64,000 nt of DNA from Sciurus carolinensis (GCF_902686445.1 NC_062218.1:131806594-131870593), one strand, 5' to 3'. Positions 1 through 12,069 are shown, counted from the first letter of the stretch. Notes: generated from the sequence alone by a model not told the origin. Numbers and translations are program-made.

Positions 1-419
1 GGCATTGAGAAGGATTTGTTTGACATATATGGATGAGCCACTGTTTGGGGCATAGATATTTATGATTGTTATGTCTTGCTTATTAATGCTTCCCTTAAGC
101 AGTGTGAAATGTCCTTCTTTATCCCTTCTGACTAACTTTGGCTTGAAGTCCACATTATCTGATATGAGGATGGATACTCTGGCTTTTTTGCTGTGTCCAT
201 GTGCATGGTATGATTTTCCCCATCCTTTAGTCTGTGGGATTTTCCCTTTAGTCTGTGGGAATTTCTTTCTATGAGATGAGTCTCTTGCAGGCAGCAAATT
301 GTTGGATCTTTCTTTTTAATCCAATCTGCCAGTCTATGTCTTTTGATTGATGAGTTCAGGCCATTAACATTCAGGGTTGTTATTGTGATATGATTTGTAT
401 TCCCGGTCATTTGACTCAT
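1..419 (-). pseudogene. L1 ORF2 N-terminus, endonuclease part (copy 1)
   Basis: ORF2 encodes endonuclease plus reverse transcriptase; only the N-terminal endonuclease part is in the window. The start at 419 is followed by the family pattern ITTLNVNGLNSSIKRHRLADW and the catalytic-Glu motif QETHL. An in-frame 21-bp tandem duplication lies at 225-266 and repeats HRLKGKS; it is absent from the L1 at 44503-44934. Downstream of MDTAKKPE the frame shifts and ends at 132, so the protein would be truncated. Confidence 0.82.
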
Positions 420-505
420 TTTTTTTGTTTTGTTTTGTTTTGATTTCTCCCTTATTTGGTTGTTCCTTTAGGGTAGTTCCTCCATCTGCTGATTTACATG
501 GTTGT

Positions 506-1520
506 TTTTCATCTCTTCCTCATGGAATATTTTGCTGAGAATGTTCTGTAATGCTGGCTTTCTTTATGTAAATTCTTTTAGCTTTTGTTTATCATGGAAG
601 GATTTTATTTCATTGTCAAATCTGAAGGTAAGTTTTGATGGGTATAAGATTCTTTGTTATCATCCATTTTCTTTCAGAGCTTGAAAAAATGTCGTTCCAG
701 CCCCTTCTAGCTTTTAGGGTCTAGATTGAAAAATCTTCTGATATCTGTATTGGTTTCCCCATGAATGTAATTTGATTCTTTTTTCTTGCAGTCTTTAAAA
801 TTCTGTTTATTTTGTATGCTAGGTATTTTCATTATAATGTGCCTTGGTGTGGCTCTATTGTAATTTTGTGTATTTGGAGTCCTATAAGCCTCTTGTACTT
901 GACTTTCCATTTCATTCTTCATATTTGGTAAATTTTCTCATATTATTTCATTGAATAGATTGCTCATTCCTTTGGTTTGTTTCTCTAAGCCATCCTCAAT
1001 CCCGATAATTCTTAATTTGGTCTTTTCATAATATCCCATAGTTCTTGTAGATTCTGTTCATGATTTATACTGTCTTCTCTGTTTGGTCAACTTTGTTTTC
1101 AATATTAAATATTTTGTCTTCAATATCTGAGGCTCTGTCTTCCAGGTGTTCTATCTTATTGGTTTTGCTTTCTATGGAGTTTTTAATTTGGTTTATTGTT
1201 TCCTTCATTTCAAGGATTTCTGTTTTTTTTTTTCAATATCTCTAACTCTTTATTAACTCTTTATTGAAATGATCTTTTGCTTCCTGCATTTGCTCTTTTA
1301 ACTGTCAATTGGTGCGATCATTCAATGCCTGCATTTGCCCTTTCATCTCATCCTTCAATGCCTGCATTTGCTCTTTTATCTCCTCATTTGCTTCCCTGAT
1401 CATTTTGATTATATACATTCTGAACTCCCTTTCTGCCATTTCTTCTGCCATGCTGTCATTGGATATTATTGCTATACCACCTAGGTTTGTTTGTGACATT
1501 TTCTTCCCTTGTTTTCTCAT
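506..1520 (-). pseudogene. L1 ORF1p, degraded (copy 1)
   Basis: ORF1 encodes the RNA-binding coiled-coil chaperone of L1. The start at 1520 matches that of the other L1 at 46032: both begin MRKQGKKM. An N-terminal stretch with tandem heptad-like EQMQALKDEMK / GQMQALND repeats (1305-1450) is clear, consistent with the family coiled coil. A second readable block (707-922) carries the conserved NTQNYNRATPRHIIMKIP segment of the RRM-like domain. Between them the frame is broken, with a short tandem duplication of a taactctttat-like unit near 1247-1265. The C-terminal end is not precisely placed; about 338 residues is the usual family length. Confidence 0.8.
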
Positions 1521-1789
1521 ATTGTTCAGGTATCTATCCCTCTAGTAGTGAAACTCTGGGATATTGCAGATTTACTCTATTGACTAATATTGTCTCTGTA
1601 GATTTCCAATAACTCACCTCTTAGCCTTCAGTAGCCTGAAGTCTTGGAGGAAATTGATAATGTGTTGCTCCACAAGGAAGCTGGCCTTCTGTAGGATTGG
1701 TGGCCTTCAGATGGGGTATATTCCCTGGTGACTCTGAGTTGGTCCTGAGTCTCTCAATACCTCCTCTTCTTGGCTCCTGGGTACTGTCA

Positions 1790-2330
1790 AAGGTTTTCTA
1801 GCCTCCTGTAGGTGTCTCAGGAAGGGAGTTGCCCTTCCAATGATGATGGCCACACCCTCAGGAGTAATTCAAAATGCCTACACCAGCCTATAAAGAAGCC
1901 TCTGTCTAGCTCCCTGATGGCGACAAACCTCGGCGTGGTGGTCGGGCTGTGTTGTTCAGTGGTGGCGTCTGTATTTGGCCTGGTGGTTGGGCATGTTGGC
2001 TACCCGCTGCCCCGCTCCACATGGCAGGTGGGTTGGGTGCCCGCCAGCTACCTCTGAGATGCAAGCAGCCTGACTCACCAGTCAGCTCACTCCACGACTA
2101 CGACCAACCAGTGATGGCACCACTTAGGTGCAGGGGTCAGGTGGGGTTGCTCAGTTATGATGTCTGTCCTTGGCCTGCTGACTGGGCGGGTTATCTGCCT
2201 GCCACTTACCTCTGGATGTAGTCAGCCTGGCTGAGTCTCCAGCTTGCTCTGCGACTGGTACCAATCAGTGATGGCACCGACCTAGGTACAGCAAGGTCAG
2301 GCTCTTAAGAGTTCACTGCTCTCTATTCAC
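1790..2330 (-). promoter_or_regulatory. L1 distal 5' UTR with about 1.8 copies of a ~197-bp monomer
   Basis: Two related blocks begin near 1950 and 2147, both starting with a cagt-rich segment followed by tgtctgt..ttggcctg. They share later text such as cagtgatggcacc (about 2109 and 2267). The second block is shorter by roughly 39 bases in the middle. In mouse L1, roughly 200-bp 5' monomers act as promoter units, and this has the same layout. It has no visible similarity to the distal 5' UTR of the L1 at 46200-47537. Promoter function is inferred from position. Confidence 0.55.
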
Positions 2331-2719
2331 AGAGACTTTCCCTGAGCCGTCACTGGCTGATAGGTGAGTACAGTTCTACCAAGAGTGTTGGTGGATAATG
2401 TCATTTATAAATAAAACAGTACAAATCAAAGGGAATATTTATGGCATTTGGCTCCTTTGTGCAGGACAAGTGGATTTTCCCAGTGGAAGAGATGCTAGTT
2501 TTGAGTGCAGGAAGCAAGTTCCACACATTTCTATAGCTCTTCACGTTGGAATGACTACATAGATACACATTCCTGCATCATTAGCTTTGCTTGATCACTG
2601 CATCAAATGAAAGCAGAGCATCAAACAACACCCCAGTCTACAGCAGGTGGTGACTGCCAATTTCTGTGCAACCTGTGCCTCGTGCAACCTGGGCTGGCAT
2701 AGCCAGGAAGGGACCTGCA
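2331..2719. other. No recognisable gene
   Basis: Mixed-composition sequence between the L1 5' end and a minisatellite. It contains an AT-rich patch around 2400-2430 (aataaaacagtac). I see no frame, SINE or repeat that I can name. Confidence 0.5.
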
Positions 2720-3115
2720 GTACAGCAGCACAGTGTTTGCCTGTAAACATGACTCAGGTGATTCCTGAGCAGGATTGATAGTAAGTTTGGGTACCTGTGA
2801 ACATGACTAATATGAGTCCTGAGCAGGGATGATAGAAAGACCGGGTGCCTGTGAATGTGACACAGGTGAGTCTTCAGCAGTGGTGATAGCAAGACTGGGT
2901 ACATGTGAACATGACTCAAGTGAGTGCTGAGACGTGTGACAGAAAGATTAGGTGCATGTGAACAAAACCCAGGTGAATCCTGAGCATGGGGGAGAGCAAG
3001 ACTGGGTGCATGTGAACAAAACTCAGATGAGTCCTGCCCAGGGATTAGAGCAAGATTTCATGCCTATGAATGTGACCCAGGTGAGTTTTGAGCATAGAAT
3101 ACAGCAAGACTGGGT
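2720..3115. repeat. 54-bp minisatellite, about 7 units
   Basis: The landmark gtgaac/gtgaat recurs at about 2743, 2797, 2851, 2905, 2958, 3012 and 3066, a near-constant 54-bp period. The unit pattern is roughly a catgtgaacatgactcaggt segment, then gagtcctgagcaggga, then a gatagcaagactgggtg-like segment. Because 54 is divisible by 3, one minus-strand frame stays open as an 18-residue repeat; I regard that frame as a by-product. Confidence 0.85.
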
Positions 3116-4080
3116 GCGGTGATCCTCAGGTCACAGGTGGGATGACAACAGTCCATGGGCACCTCACTCAGTTCCTGGCTGGAGCTCAGGGTGGGCTGTC
3201 AGGTCCAAGAGTCCAGCCCTACCCATGACTAGGTCTGACTTCTGCACACAGGTACCCAGGCACACAAGGTGCCCATGGAGGTGCAGCTGAGGTGGCATGG
3301 TGTGGGGCAAGGCTGGCTTGGTTCATAACCCAGCTGTGAAGGCTCCTCCAGTCACAGTCTCTACTACTTCTCTCCAGATTTCAGGGCTGCTGCCCTCCCA
3401 GGGGCCCTCCCACCCTCTGTTGCCTCCCATAGCTCTTCTCCTATGGCCTCCCTGGTGTATCCCTCTTGAGGAACCCAAACCCCTGAGCAGAGCTGGACTT
3501 GGACTTTGCTTGTCTTCTCTGGACATCATGTTGATGTCAGAGCTGTAGGAAATCATAGTTACCTCCAATCAGAGCAATCCACAAGAACTTTCAGGAGAAA
3601 AAAATCAACTGAACGCTGAGAGTGAAGGCACAGGCATCCATGACTGAGAGGCCTGAGTACCTGGCCCTTGTTGATATAAATAAAAGCAGGAGCAGGAGGC
3701 CAGATGGCACCTTCCTGGTGGGCAAAGACCTTTCTTAAAATAAAAGTAGCAAGTGCCAGTGAGGAGGAGTTGAAATGGGTGTTTCTAAACATACCAGTCC
3801 AAAGAGCCAGTGGGAAAAACTTGGAAAGCTCACTGGAAATGGGACAAGCACATGCCCCACCCCAAGCTCACATTCCTGAGGGTACTGATGCAGACGGAGC
3901 AATCAGAGGAAGTTCTGTCACTGGGTCAATCTAGAAATTGTGAAGCACTTGAAAGGGGAGGAGGAGGTGTTCATGCAGTAAGGCAGGAGGGGCCCATGAA
4001 ACATATAAGGAAATGTGATGTGGAAATTGTTTTTCACGGGAGGAAGGAAGTGTTCCAGCAGTGAAAAGTGAAGGTGAAGC
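3116..4080. other. Unassigned sequence upstream of duplicon A
   Basis: No frame with a recognisable family is present. The text is mixed, moderately GC-rich, with no obvious SINE. It does not match the sequence left of duplicon B (before 18580), so it marks the left breakpoint of the duplicated block. Confidence 0.45.
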
Positions 4081-5572
4081 AGTGGAAGAGCTGGACGCGG
4101 TGCAGGGCCACAGTTCAGCTGCAGAGAATGCCTTGAGTGGAAGCAGGCATTGTGGGATGGACTCAACCAAGGTCTTCCTGACTCTGCACACGTGTGCTTC
4201 TGCAGTTTGGGTTCATGTACATTTGTGCATAGGTAGGTGGTCATGGAAGACTGCCATTTCTCAGTTGGGTCTCCTGGGAATGTCTGTTTATATGCTGCAT
4301 GGGGTTGAGTCCTCCCACATGGGGTTCTGCTCTGGCCACTTGCCTCTTCCTGCAGAGCACTGCACTGCTGCCTGCTAGTCCCTGTAGCACTCTCCCAGCA
4401 GCCCTGGAACTTCTTCTGCAAGGTCCCATTTATTAGCCCTTCCCAGTCCAGTCCTGCATGCCAACCCCAAGAAGACATGGCCACAAAACTGGCACCATCA
4501 CCCTCGAGGTCATACTCAGTCCTCTCTGAGCTGTAAGATTGGCCTCCTCCCCAGGATCAGCCCAAGCAGTGGGACTGAGCTTCCTTTGGGGTGTTCTGAA
4601 GTCTACAGGGGAATCCAGGCTGTGGAGGTTGGGAGGAAAGACAGAGGTGAGTAAAGAGCAAGTGGGGTGGGCGTGGGGCAGGATGGGCAGGGTGCTGGGA
4701 GGGAGACACATATGTGAGCTCTGACCTGAGGACATGAGGGCAGGTGGGACTCCCAGTTCCATCCTGCTGGGGAGCCAGGAGGGCAGAGCTTCCATAGCTG
4801 AGAGCACCTATTCTGTCCTGAGTCCTGCAGGATGTTCCACACTCCTGGGACCATGGATCATCTGCCTCAAGTCTGTAAGGGAGCAGTGATTGCCTCAGCT
4901 TCCAAATGGGACAGAAGGCTCAGGGCACTGTGCCTTGGCCAGTGGTACCCAAGAAATGAGGGGCATTCTAGGTACCAGAACCCAGGCCCATCTGCCCCAG
5001 GGCCATACTCTGCCTACTACACCAGCACCCTCCAGGGGAGGAAGCAGACAGGAGCTGGTCAAGTAGTGGCCAGGTCCTGTTCTGTGGTCTGCAAGGCTGT
5101 TCTGCATTGGTGTTCCAGTGACATGATAGGTATGCCAAGCACTTGTTCCTGAGGTTACCCCACTGGGTGGTGGGTTCATTCAGAGACTTTGAAGTTCCTA
5201 GTTTTAGTTCCAGGAGTACAGATAAGCCTGTGTGTACAGAGAAGATGAGGCACAAGGCCAGGGGTCAGTTCCAGACCTTGTCCAGGGCTGAGCCCAGCCA
5301 GAACAAAAAGGTAAAGTTCAAGATAAAGATCAGGGCAATCCCATCCAGATACACCTAGCCAAGCTCAGGTGACATGTGTGTCAGGAACATGGCCAGGCAT
5401 GTGAGGCAGGGTGAGGCTGGTACTGCTGGGGACTCACCTTCTCCTCAGGACATCTGGGATTATCCTGGGCCCTGATGCTGGCTCTTGGTATATCTGTTGG
5501 TGGATGTTTAAAAACCTACAAGCATTTGTTGATTTGAGGTACTTCATATGTAATCCAGGGGCTCTCTTCAGG

Positions 5573-5700
5573 TTTTTTTTTTTTTTAATTTAAAAACACA
5601 GGTCTCACTATGTGGCCCAGGCTGGCCTCACACATGTGATCCTGGAGCCTCAGTCTCCCAGTAGCTGGCATTTCAGGCGTGGTCACTTCACCAGGCTCTG
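5573..5700 (-). mobile_element. 7SL-derived (B1/Alu-like) SINE, copy A
   Basis: Antisense orientation: a poly-T run (5573-5586) is followed by ggtctcactatgtggcccag and cctcagtctcccagtagctgg, the reverse complement of the typical right half of a 7SL-derived SINE with its A tail. The same insertion is at 20041-20165 (B) and, inverted, at 51112-51232 (C), so it predates the duplication. Confidence 0.82.
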
Positions 5701-7829
5701 TGGATGTTGTAACCCAGTGACTCAGGGTAAGATTCATGCACACTGTGGAGTGAGATCCGAGGTTTTTCTACAGTGTCCTTCTTGCAGGTTCTAGGTCTCC
5801 TGAGTTTTGGAGGACAATGGGGACCTGGGCCAGTTTTTGTCTTTGGGAATGTGGCTTCAGAAAGTGCTGCTGACCAGGGATGAGACAGTGTGTCCACTCT
5901 ATAGGTGAAAGGGACAGAATGATGGGGACCGTAACTGGAGAAAAGTATCTCACCCTGGTGGTTTGAGGAATGACTCTGACTTGAGGCACTTCTGTGCCTG
6001 CAGGGAGGAAAGGAATGTAGTGAAATGTCAATAGAAATATATGCCTCCCTTCAGATGCAAGACATCATGGGCTGTTTTCAAAAAACAAGAATTCAGGTGT
6101 CCCTGGCCCTCCACAATAGTGGCCTGGCTTAGTCCTGAGGAGTAGAGAGAAGAAGACGTCCTCATTCCGCCTAGTCAGAGGTGGAGTGGAGGGTCTGCCA
6201 GGTACCTTTCTGCTCAGCATTGGAAGTGAAATGTGCAAAATTTTGCTGTTTCCTCTGGACTCCATCTCCTTGCCTGCAGACCACAGAGATGCCGCATGGC
6301 TGAGGGTGAAATCATGGATAGGCTGCGGGCAGGCCATCAGTTCCTCCTTCCCACATCTTCTCCACCTTCCTTAAGTCTTCTACTGAAATGGGTGCTGTTT
6401 TCTTAAGAAACAATAAAGAAAAAATTCAATTGCAGGCAGAATGTTTTCCAATGGCCCTAGGAGTGAGGTAGCAGCCAGGGTCACCTGATCACTGTGCTGA
6501 TGCCTCATTGACCCCACAGGTGGGCCACTAGGGAAACTTTCCCCATCACAGAGGGACTCAAAGCTAGAACTATAGAACTTAAATTATTGAAGGGATACAA
6601 GAGGAAGATGAGATGTGGGAGCTATTAGCTCCCATTTTAGAGAGAGGGTCTGGATTTTGGGACCTCACCTAAGTCCATATACCCCAGGGGTGGATAAGGA
6701 GAGGGCAGGACTCAACAAAACTCTGGACACATGGGGTCAGGAGCAGGGAAATGGGACAGGAGATAGGTCTGAGGCCTGGCTGTGAGCCCTATGTCCTCAC
6801 AGACATCCAAGGAACCTTCATGCTGGACACCCAAAGAGTCCTGAGAGTTGGGCAGACCCATGAGGTTAAAGGGAATCCTAGGCACTTGGACAGGAGATAG
6901 ACTGCAGCCAGGGAACCTGGAGTCTGGTCTGGACAGGAGGAAGGTGCTGACCTGTGCTGCTCTCCCCAGAAAGACCACCTGCTGCTGCACATGGCAGACC
7001 TGAAGAGGTGTGTATGCATATGGTGTGTGCTGTTTTGTCTCTCAATTCCAGGTGACTGAGCCTTGAAGAGTCAGGTCCTCAGGATCACCCAGTGATGATG
7101 CCACCCTGTCCTCTGGAGGCCATGGGCAGTTATGGTGATAACAAGATTCCTGTGTACATAGGACAGCTTGGAGCAGACAAGGAAGCCCTGAGCCTAAAAT
7201 ATAAGCCGAGGCCCAATTATCCTCCAAAGATTTCCAGTGTCCAGATGACAGTGGGCTGGTCCCTTCTCTGTCTTCTGGGTCAGGGTGCAATCTATTGAAA
7301 GGAATGCCTTCTTTCTTATTGTTTATTCTTGGTGTCCCCTGTGCAGATCCAGAGCACCTACATGCTAGGTTTGCCATGGTGTTTGAAGAAGAGATGGGGT
7401 TTATCCACTTAAACTCCAACAACCTCCCACCTGCTGTGCATCTTTCCCTGAACCCTTTCCTGCTGTCTTCAAGGCCTGCATTCTTCCTGTTGTCTTTGCA
7501 TGGAGGGTGCTGTGGCTGAAGGTGGAGGCCATGTCTCTGTTCAGAGGAGAAGCTGAGCCTCCACCCAGGTGGCACGGTGGGCTCTGACTCAGATAGCATG
7601 TTGTCCACCCAGGGGCATCTGGGGCATGGAAAGGAGAGCAGGGGAGTCAGAGGCCTGGCCACACCCCAGAGGCCTCTGTTCCATCCCTTAGATCCACTCT
7701 CCATGAAGAGGCAGACCTCATACTTTGCCCAGATTGAATCCAGGGCACCAGTCAGACAGTCCTGGACCTTCCTTGCACACAAAGTGCCAGTCAGACTGGG
7801 CCTCAGGGAAACCTATTGATTTTCTCAGC

Positions 7830-8215
7830 ATGGGTGTGTCTCATGCAGCACCAGGAATGAAACCCAGCAGGACTGCCTTGAGGACAGAGTGCCCAAAGGC
7901 CAGATACTCCAGTTCAGTTCCTGATTGTGTCTCTGGGAGGAGGATTGATGTAGCAGGAGAGGTCTGGATGGGTTCAGAGCCCTGAGGAGTGTCTATGAAG
8001 AGGACTGTGGAACCCAGGCTCCTCTTGCTTCTCTCTTGCATCCGAGACATGAGGTGTGGAGTTTGCTCTGTCACACACTCCTCCATTATGTGCTGCCTCA
8101 CCCCAAGGGCCCAAGCAACCCTGGACTGAGGCTGTTAAGATTCAGTCAAAGCAAACCCTTCCCCCTGCAGGCCTCTGGCATTTTGTTACAGCCTGGAAAG
8201 CTGTCTTTCACCCTC
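7830..8215 (+). mobile_element. MaLR-like solo LTR remnant, copy A
   Basis: The block ends with aagcaaacccttccccctgc, then ggcattttgttacagcctgg. This resembles the R/U5 end of mammalian MaLR LTRs, where a degenerate polyadenylation region is followed by a short T-rich stretch and tatagcaa-type text. A ctctcttgcatc..acatgag segment lies upstream, as in those LTRs. The same block is at 22420-22800 (B) and inverted at 61915-62285 (D). Family assignment is from memory of the pattern, and the start is uncertain. Confidence 0.38.
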
Positions 8216-10304
8216 CACAGCAGCCTCCTATGTCCAGAACTTGTTGTACCAGCCACACAGCCAGGAGGAAGGAAAGAACCTGGGGAACACTTGTAGGTGG
8301 GTCATGCCCAATCTGTTCAACAACAGGAGAGAGGAGGAGTCTCTGCCACACACTCACTAAAAAAGCTCACTCAGCAGCACAGAGCAGAGACAGGAGAGGC
8401 CCTTGACACAGAGGCATAGCACCAAGCCCACTTGAATTCAGAGTAGCATCCCCTTCTGATTCTACTCATGGATGTTTCCAGAATGGAGAAGACTGTGGCC
8501 TGGTGCTAGAACCCTAAGCATGGATTATTGGGCAGGAGCAGCACAGGGACTTCAGGAGAGCATTGCATGTGTATCCTGGTGAAAATCCAGGGTACCTTTA
8601 ATGGAGGGCTTTCCAGTGTTTCCCATTTCTGTTATTCTTTGTTCTCAGTGGTGAGAAGTAAGAACCATGTCAGCATCAGTGCCTTCGGACAAACATCCAG
8701 AGATGAGGAAAACAGGCTCAGGTGTCAGAGGGCCTATGACTTGGACAGAGACCCAGGAGTTGGGACTTATTCTGGCGAGAGGCAGGAGCCCTCTGGGGAG
8801 AAGACCCTGTAGTAGAGCAGGACAGTGGCCTGGTCAGTGGTGCCCTGCAGTGGAGCCAGGAGAGTGGAGACAGAACAGAGGGAAAGTGACTGAGCCTTGG
8901 TTAGAGCAGGAGGTTGGAGTGCTAGATAGGAGGACCAATCCACCAATGGCAGCTCTACAGTTGTGGCACCAGAGCACTGCTGCTGAGGTTAGGGCCAAGC
9001 ATAAGTGAGGGGACTCAGGGAGCAGCAGACTTGCAACAGGAGAAAGTCACCACCATTTGGTAGAGTTGATGGTGCCACTTCATCCCAGGACACAGATTTG
9101 GAGGACCTGGTGGGCAAGAGGCTAATGAAAGGGCCAGATGGGGAAGGCAGAAGACAAGGGCTCTGGGGCAGTAGAGTCTGTCCAGCAGAGAGCCTAGAAA
9201 GAGAGAGGGAGAAAGAGGTGAGGATGGAGGATCTGGGGAAGGATGGAGGAGAGGGAGAGTTTCCAAGGGCAACTCTCTTTGGGAACAAAGCCCATGTCCA
9301 GGGCTTGAGTTGGCCATGCTCCCTGCAGGATACCTGCTTCTCGAGACTGCCTGGCCTCCTAGATGCTGTGTCACCTCCAGTTCCCAGGTGAGACAATATA
9401 GGATTCAAGCACATGGGAGAAGGTGACTATCCAGGATGGGACCCTGGGTGACCCCCAGTCTCTGCTCCTGGCTTTGGGGCTGTCCTTCTCCTCCAGGAGG
9501 AGGGGCTGGACTGTGGAGGGTCTAGTGGGCCTGGGTGGGGCCTGAGGACTCTGACAACCTGGTAGCATCTCTGCTGTGGGTATGCAATGGTAACTTCAGG
9601 GCCTGCAGTATCTGGGTTGCTTCAGAAGCCTCGTGCCTTATATCCAGGAAGAGGATGCATCACCATCCACGTCTACAGCCCTACTGACAAGCATCCTCTG
9701 TGAAGACTTGGGCGTGCTGAGTTTCCTATGGCACTGCCAGGGTCCAGAGTCTTCTGGGTCTGGGCTCAGCAGTGGGGTGGAGGAATGACCAGGAGCCATA
9801 GGAAATGGGATGGTGCCTGGGGTTGCTGACCTCCAGTCCTGCTCTAAAGTTGCAGAGAGGCTGTTCCTTCCTGGCACATGGAGTGATACAGGAGCCAAAG
9901 CTGCATGTAAAGATGCTTGATTGACCCTCAGATGCTGCATGGCATGCAGCATGGCAGGCTGTGGTGCAGCATGCTATAGGCACCCATCCCAGGAGAGGGC
10001 TCTAGTGGGCCTGGAGCCTCATGTGGTTTATCCAGAGCCTATGCTCATCACAGTTCTGCCAACCAAGTGCCAGGGCTAAAGCAAAGCAACCAGCCTGCAC
10101 AGCCTAGTCAGCAGGGTGTTCACAAAAACCCTCACACTCCTTCCCAGACTGTCAGTCTGCAGCAGACCCTCAGAATTCGGGAGATAGTCACACTGTGGAG
10201 CTGGAACTGCAGACCTTGTCTAGGGTGCTCCAGGGGACAGTGACCCCAATGAGGATTTGTGTGCATCAGACTTATTCCCCAAGTCCTAGAAAATATGTGC
10301 TGTC

Positions 10305-10440
10305 ACAAGACCCCATTTACACATAAGATCATTGAGGTCCAGGGAAGTTCAATAACTAACCTGAGGTCACACAGTGAATAAATGGCAGAGCTGGGTAGAA
10401 CCAGGTACTCTGAAACTGGTTTTTTATCTCCTCATCATGA
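10305..10440 (-). mobile_element. MIR SINE, copy A
   Basis: Reads as the antisense of the MIR core: acctgaggtcacacagtgaa then atggcagagctgggt, i.e. the reverse complement of the gctctgccac..ctgtgtgacctt core. It is shared with B (24893-25025) and, inverted, with D (59870-60005). Confidence 0.85.
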
Positions 10441-11554
10441 CCAAGGTACCAGGACCTCAAGCACACAAAAAAAAGGGGTGGACACTGTGCCCTGAGTTGG
10501 GAACCTGGAGGTTCTGAGTCAGTGTGGCTGCAGGCATGGTTCTGCAGAGCAGAAGGCAGTAGGGGTACAGAGACAAAAGGAGGGGACTTGCAACAACAGA
10601 ACTGCTCTGAACAGACCCAGCAGCAGAATGTGAAGTTGTGATTCTGACTGGGAGGAACTTTGAGACCAAGTCAATGTAGAGAGAGGGAGGCCCAGGCTTC
10701 CTATCCTCACAGGCCTGAGGACACAGGTATGGGAAGGACCATCTTAGGACAAGAACAGCAGTTAATTGGTCTCTGACCCCTGGCCTCTTGCTTCCATCTG
10801 CTAAGAAGCTGGGATGACATCAGGGCCCCTGGCCCTCATGGATCACCTCACCTCATCCAGATCCTTAGGTTCATCCTGTCTGCAAATTCCCATAAGGTTT
10901 CAGGTGATGTACCACAGGTCCCCAGGATCAGAACCAGATGTCTCTGGGAATTTTTCTGTTTGCACAACTTTGAGCTGCCTGCTGTACTGTGCAGGTGACC
11001 TGGGGTGAAGCTTAGACACAAAACAACAAGCAAAACTTTTGTGCTGGTTTTTGTGATAAGTCCAGCTCTTGTCCTGACTCCCTTAGAAGGGTTTTTCTGC
11101 TCCTTCTGACTGATCTCTGGCCTTTCCCACTGGCCCATAAACATGATAGCATGGCTAAAGCTCCCTGTCTGGGAAGGTAGAAGAACCAGTCCTCTTCCTG
11201 GGATACTGGGAGGACTCAGGGAGATGGGGTCATGCTGGGAGTAGGGCTGCCCCTCCCATCACTGCTGAGCCTGGTTGCTGGCCAAGGTCAAGCCTCCATC
11301 ACCTGGGGCACTCCATGGCTTCTCCCAGGAGTCTTGACCAGTCTATAAACACAATTCAGTCTGGATTGTGGTTAAGGTAACCAGTGTTCCTTTGCAACTG
11401 GTTCCCAGGAGGGTGGTGACTGTCCACACAAGAGCAGTTGTGAGATCACAACACCTAGGAAGACTGTCTCCTCAGAGACTACAGAATTCAGTCCACTGAG
11501 TGGAGGACAGGCCTCAGTCTGGGTCTGGCCTAACTGGTCTTTTCCCCCTGGTTC

Positions 11555-11625
11555 TCAGTTTACTTTCCCATGAAATGGGGCCATTACTCCCATGGGAAGT
11601 CCTGTTAGTTGAGAAGACAGACCAA
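11555..11625 (+). mobile_element. MIR-like 3' half, copy A
   Basis: The text ctcagtttactttcccatga then aatggggccattactcc matches the MIR sense pattern of cctcagtttcc..tgtaaaatgggg. It is also present in B at about 26178-26240 and inverted in D near 58825-58860. Short and diverged. Confidence 0.55.
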
Positions 11626-12069
11626 ATTCCCACACTCTGCACCTGGAATATTTATTTGACTGGCAGAACCAGAACCCAGTCAAGTCACATTGGGCTGGTG
11701 GAAACTGAAAGCCTTCTAGGCATCCTTGTTCCCAGCACCCCATCCGAGTCAGCCCTCATCCCAGTTTTCTCTCAAGTTTTGGAGGCCCTCACCAACCAGG
11801 GAAAATTGCCCTGAGAATTGTGTTGGGGGATTGAGGACCTGGGTTCCACCAGCACACGTACCTCTGCCATCTTCATGGCCCAGGGCAGGGTCTGGATCCT
11901 TGGGCTACTTGGTGAGGTGACTGCACCCAGGGCCAAGGACTCTTGGTTAGGCATTGTGATGTTGAGAGGGGACCCTGGAAGGATGGAGGAAAGACCCTTC
12001 AGTATTTCAGGTGGCACTTCTTCCCAGCCCTCTGGCACCAAGCAGAACACAGCTTAGGCCCTAGCCAGT

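Larger units (their letters stand above)
1..2330 (-). mobile_element. LINE-1, 5' half (cut by window edge), L1 copy 1
   Basis: On the minus strand this reads as a LINE-1: 5' UTR (about 1521-2330), ORF1 (about 506-1520) and the first part of ORF2 (419 down to 1). It matches the L1 at 40853-47537 closely over the ORFs and proximal 5' UTR; for example the antisense text around 1561-1670 recurs at 46061-46170. The 3' part lies outside the window. Frames are broken, so this copy is inactive. The 5' boundary near 2330 is set only by where the repeated UTR text stops and may be off by some tens of bases. Its distal 5' UTR is unrelated to that of the other L1. Confidence 0.88.

Noticed and set aside
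3297..3568. Overlapping open frames on both strands as small genes
   Set aside because: Short frames on both strands of GC-rich DNA, with no motif and no conserved partner.
7042..7782. 246-codon minus-strand open frame in duplicon A
   Set aside because: Part (GSKGW..RGLWGV) is also open in D, but B has a stop in the matching frame and another frame is equally open across the same segment. No domain recognised.
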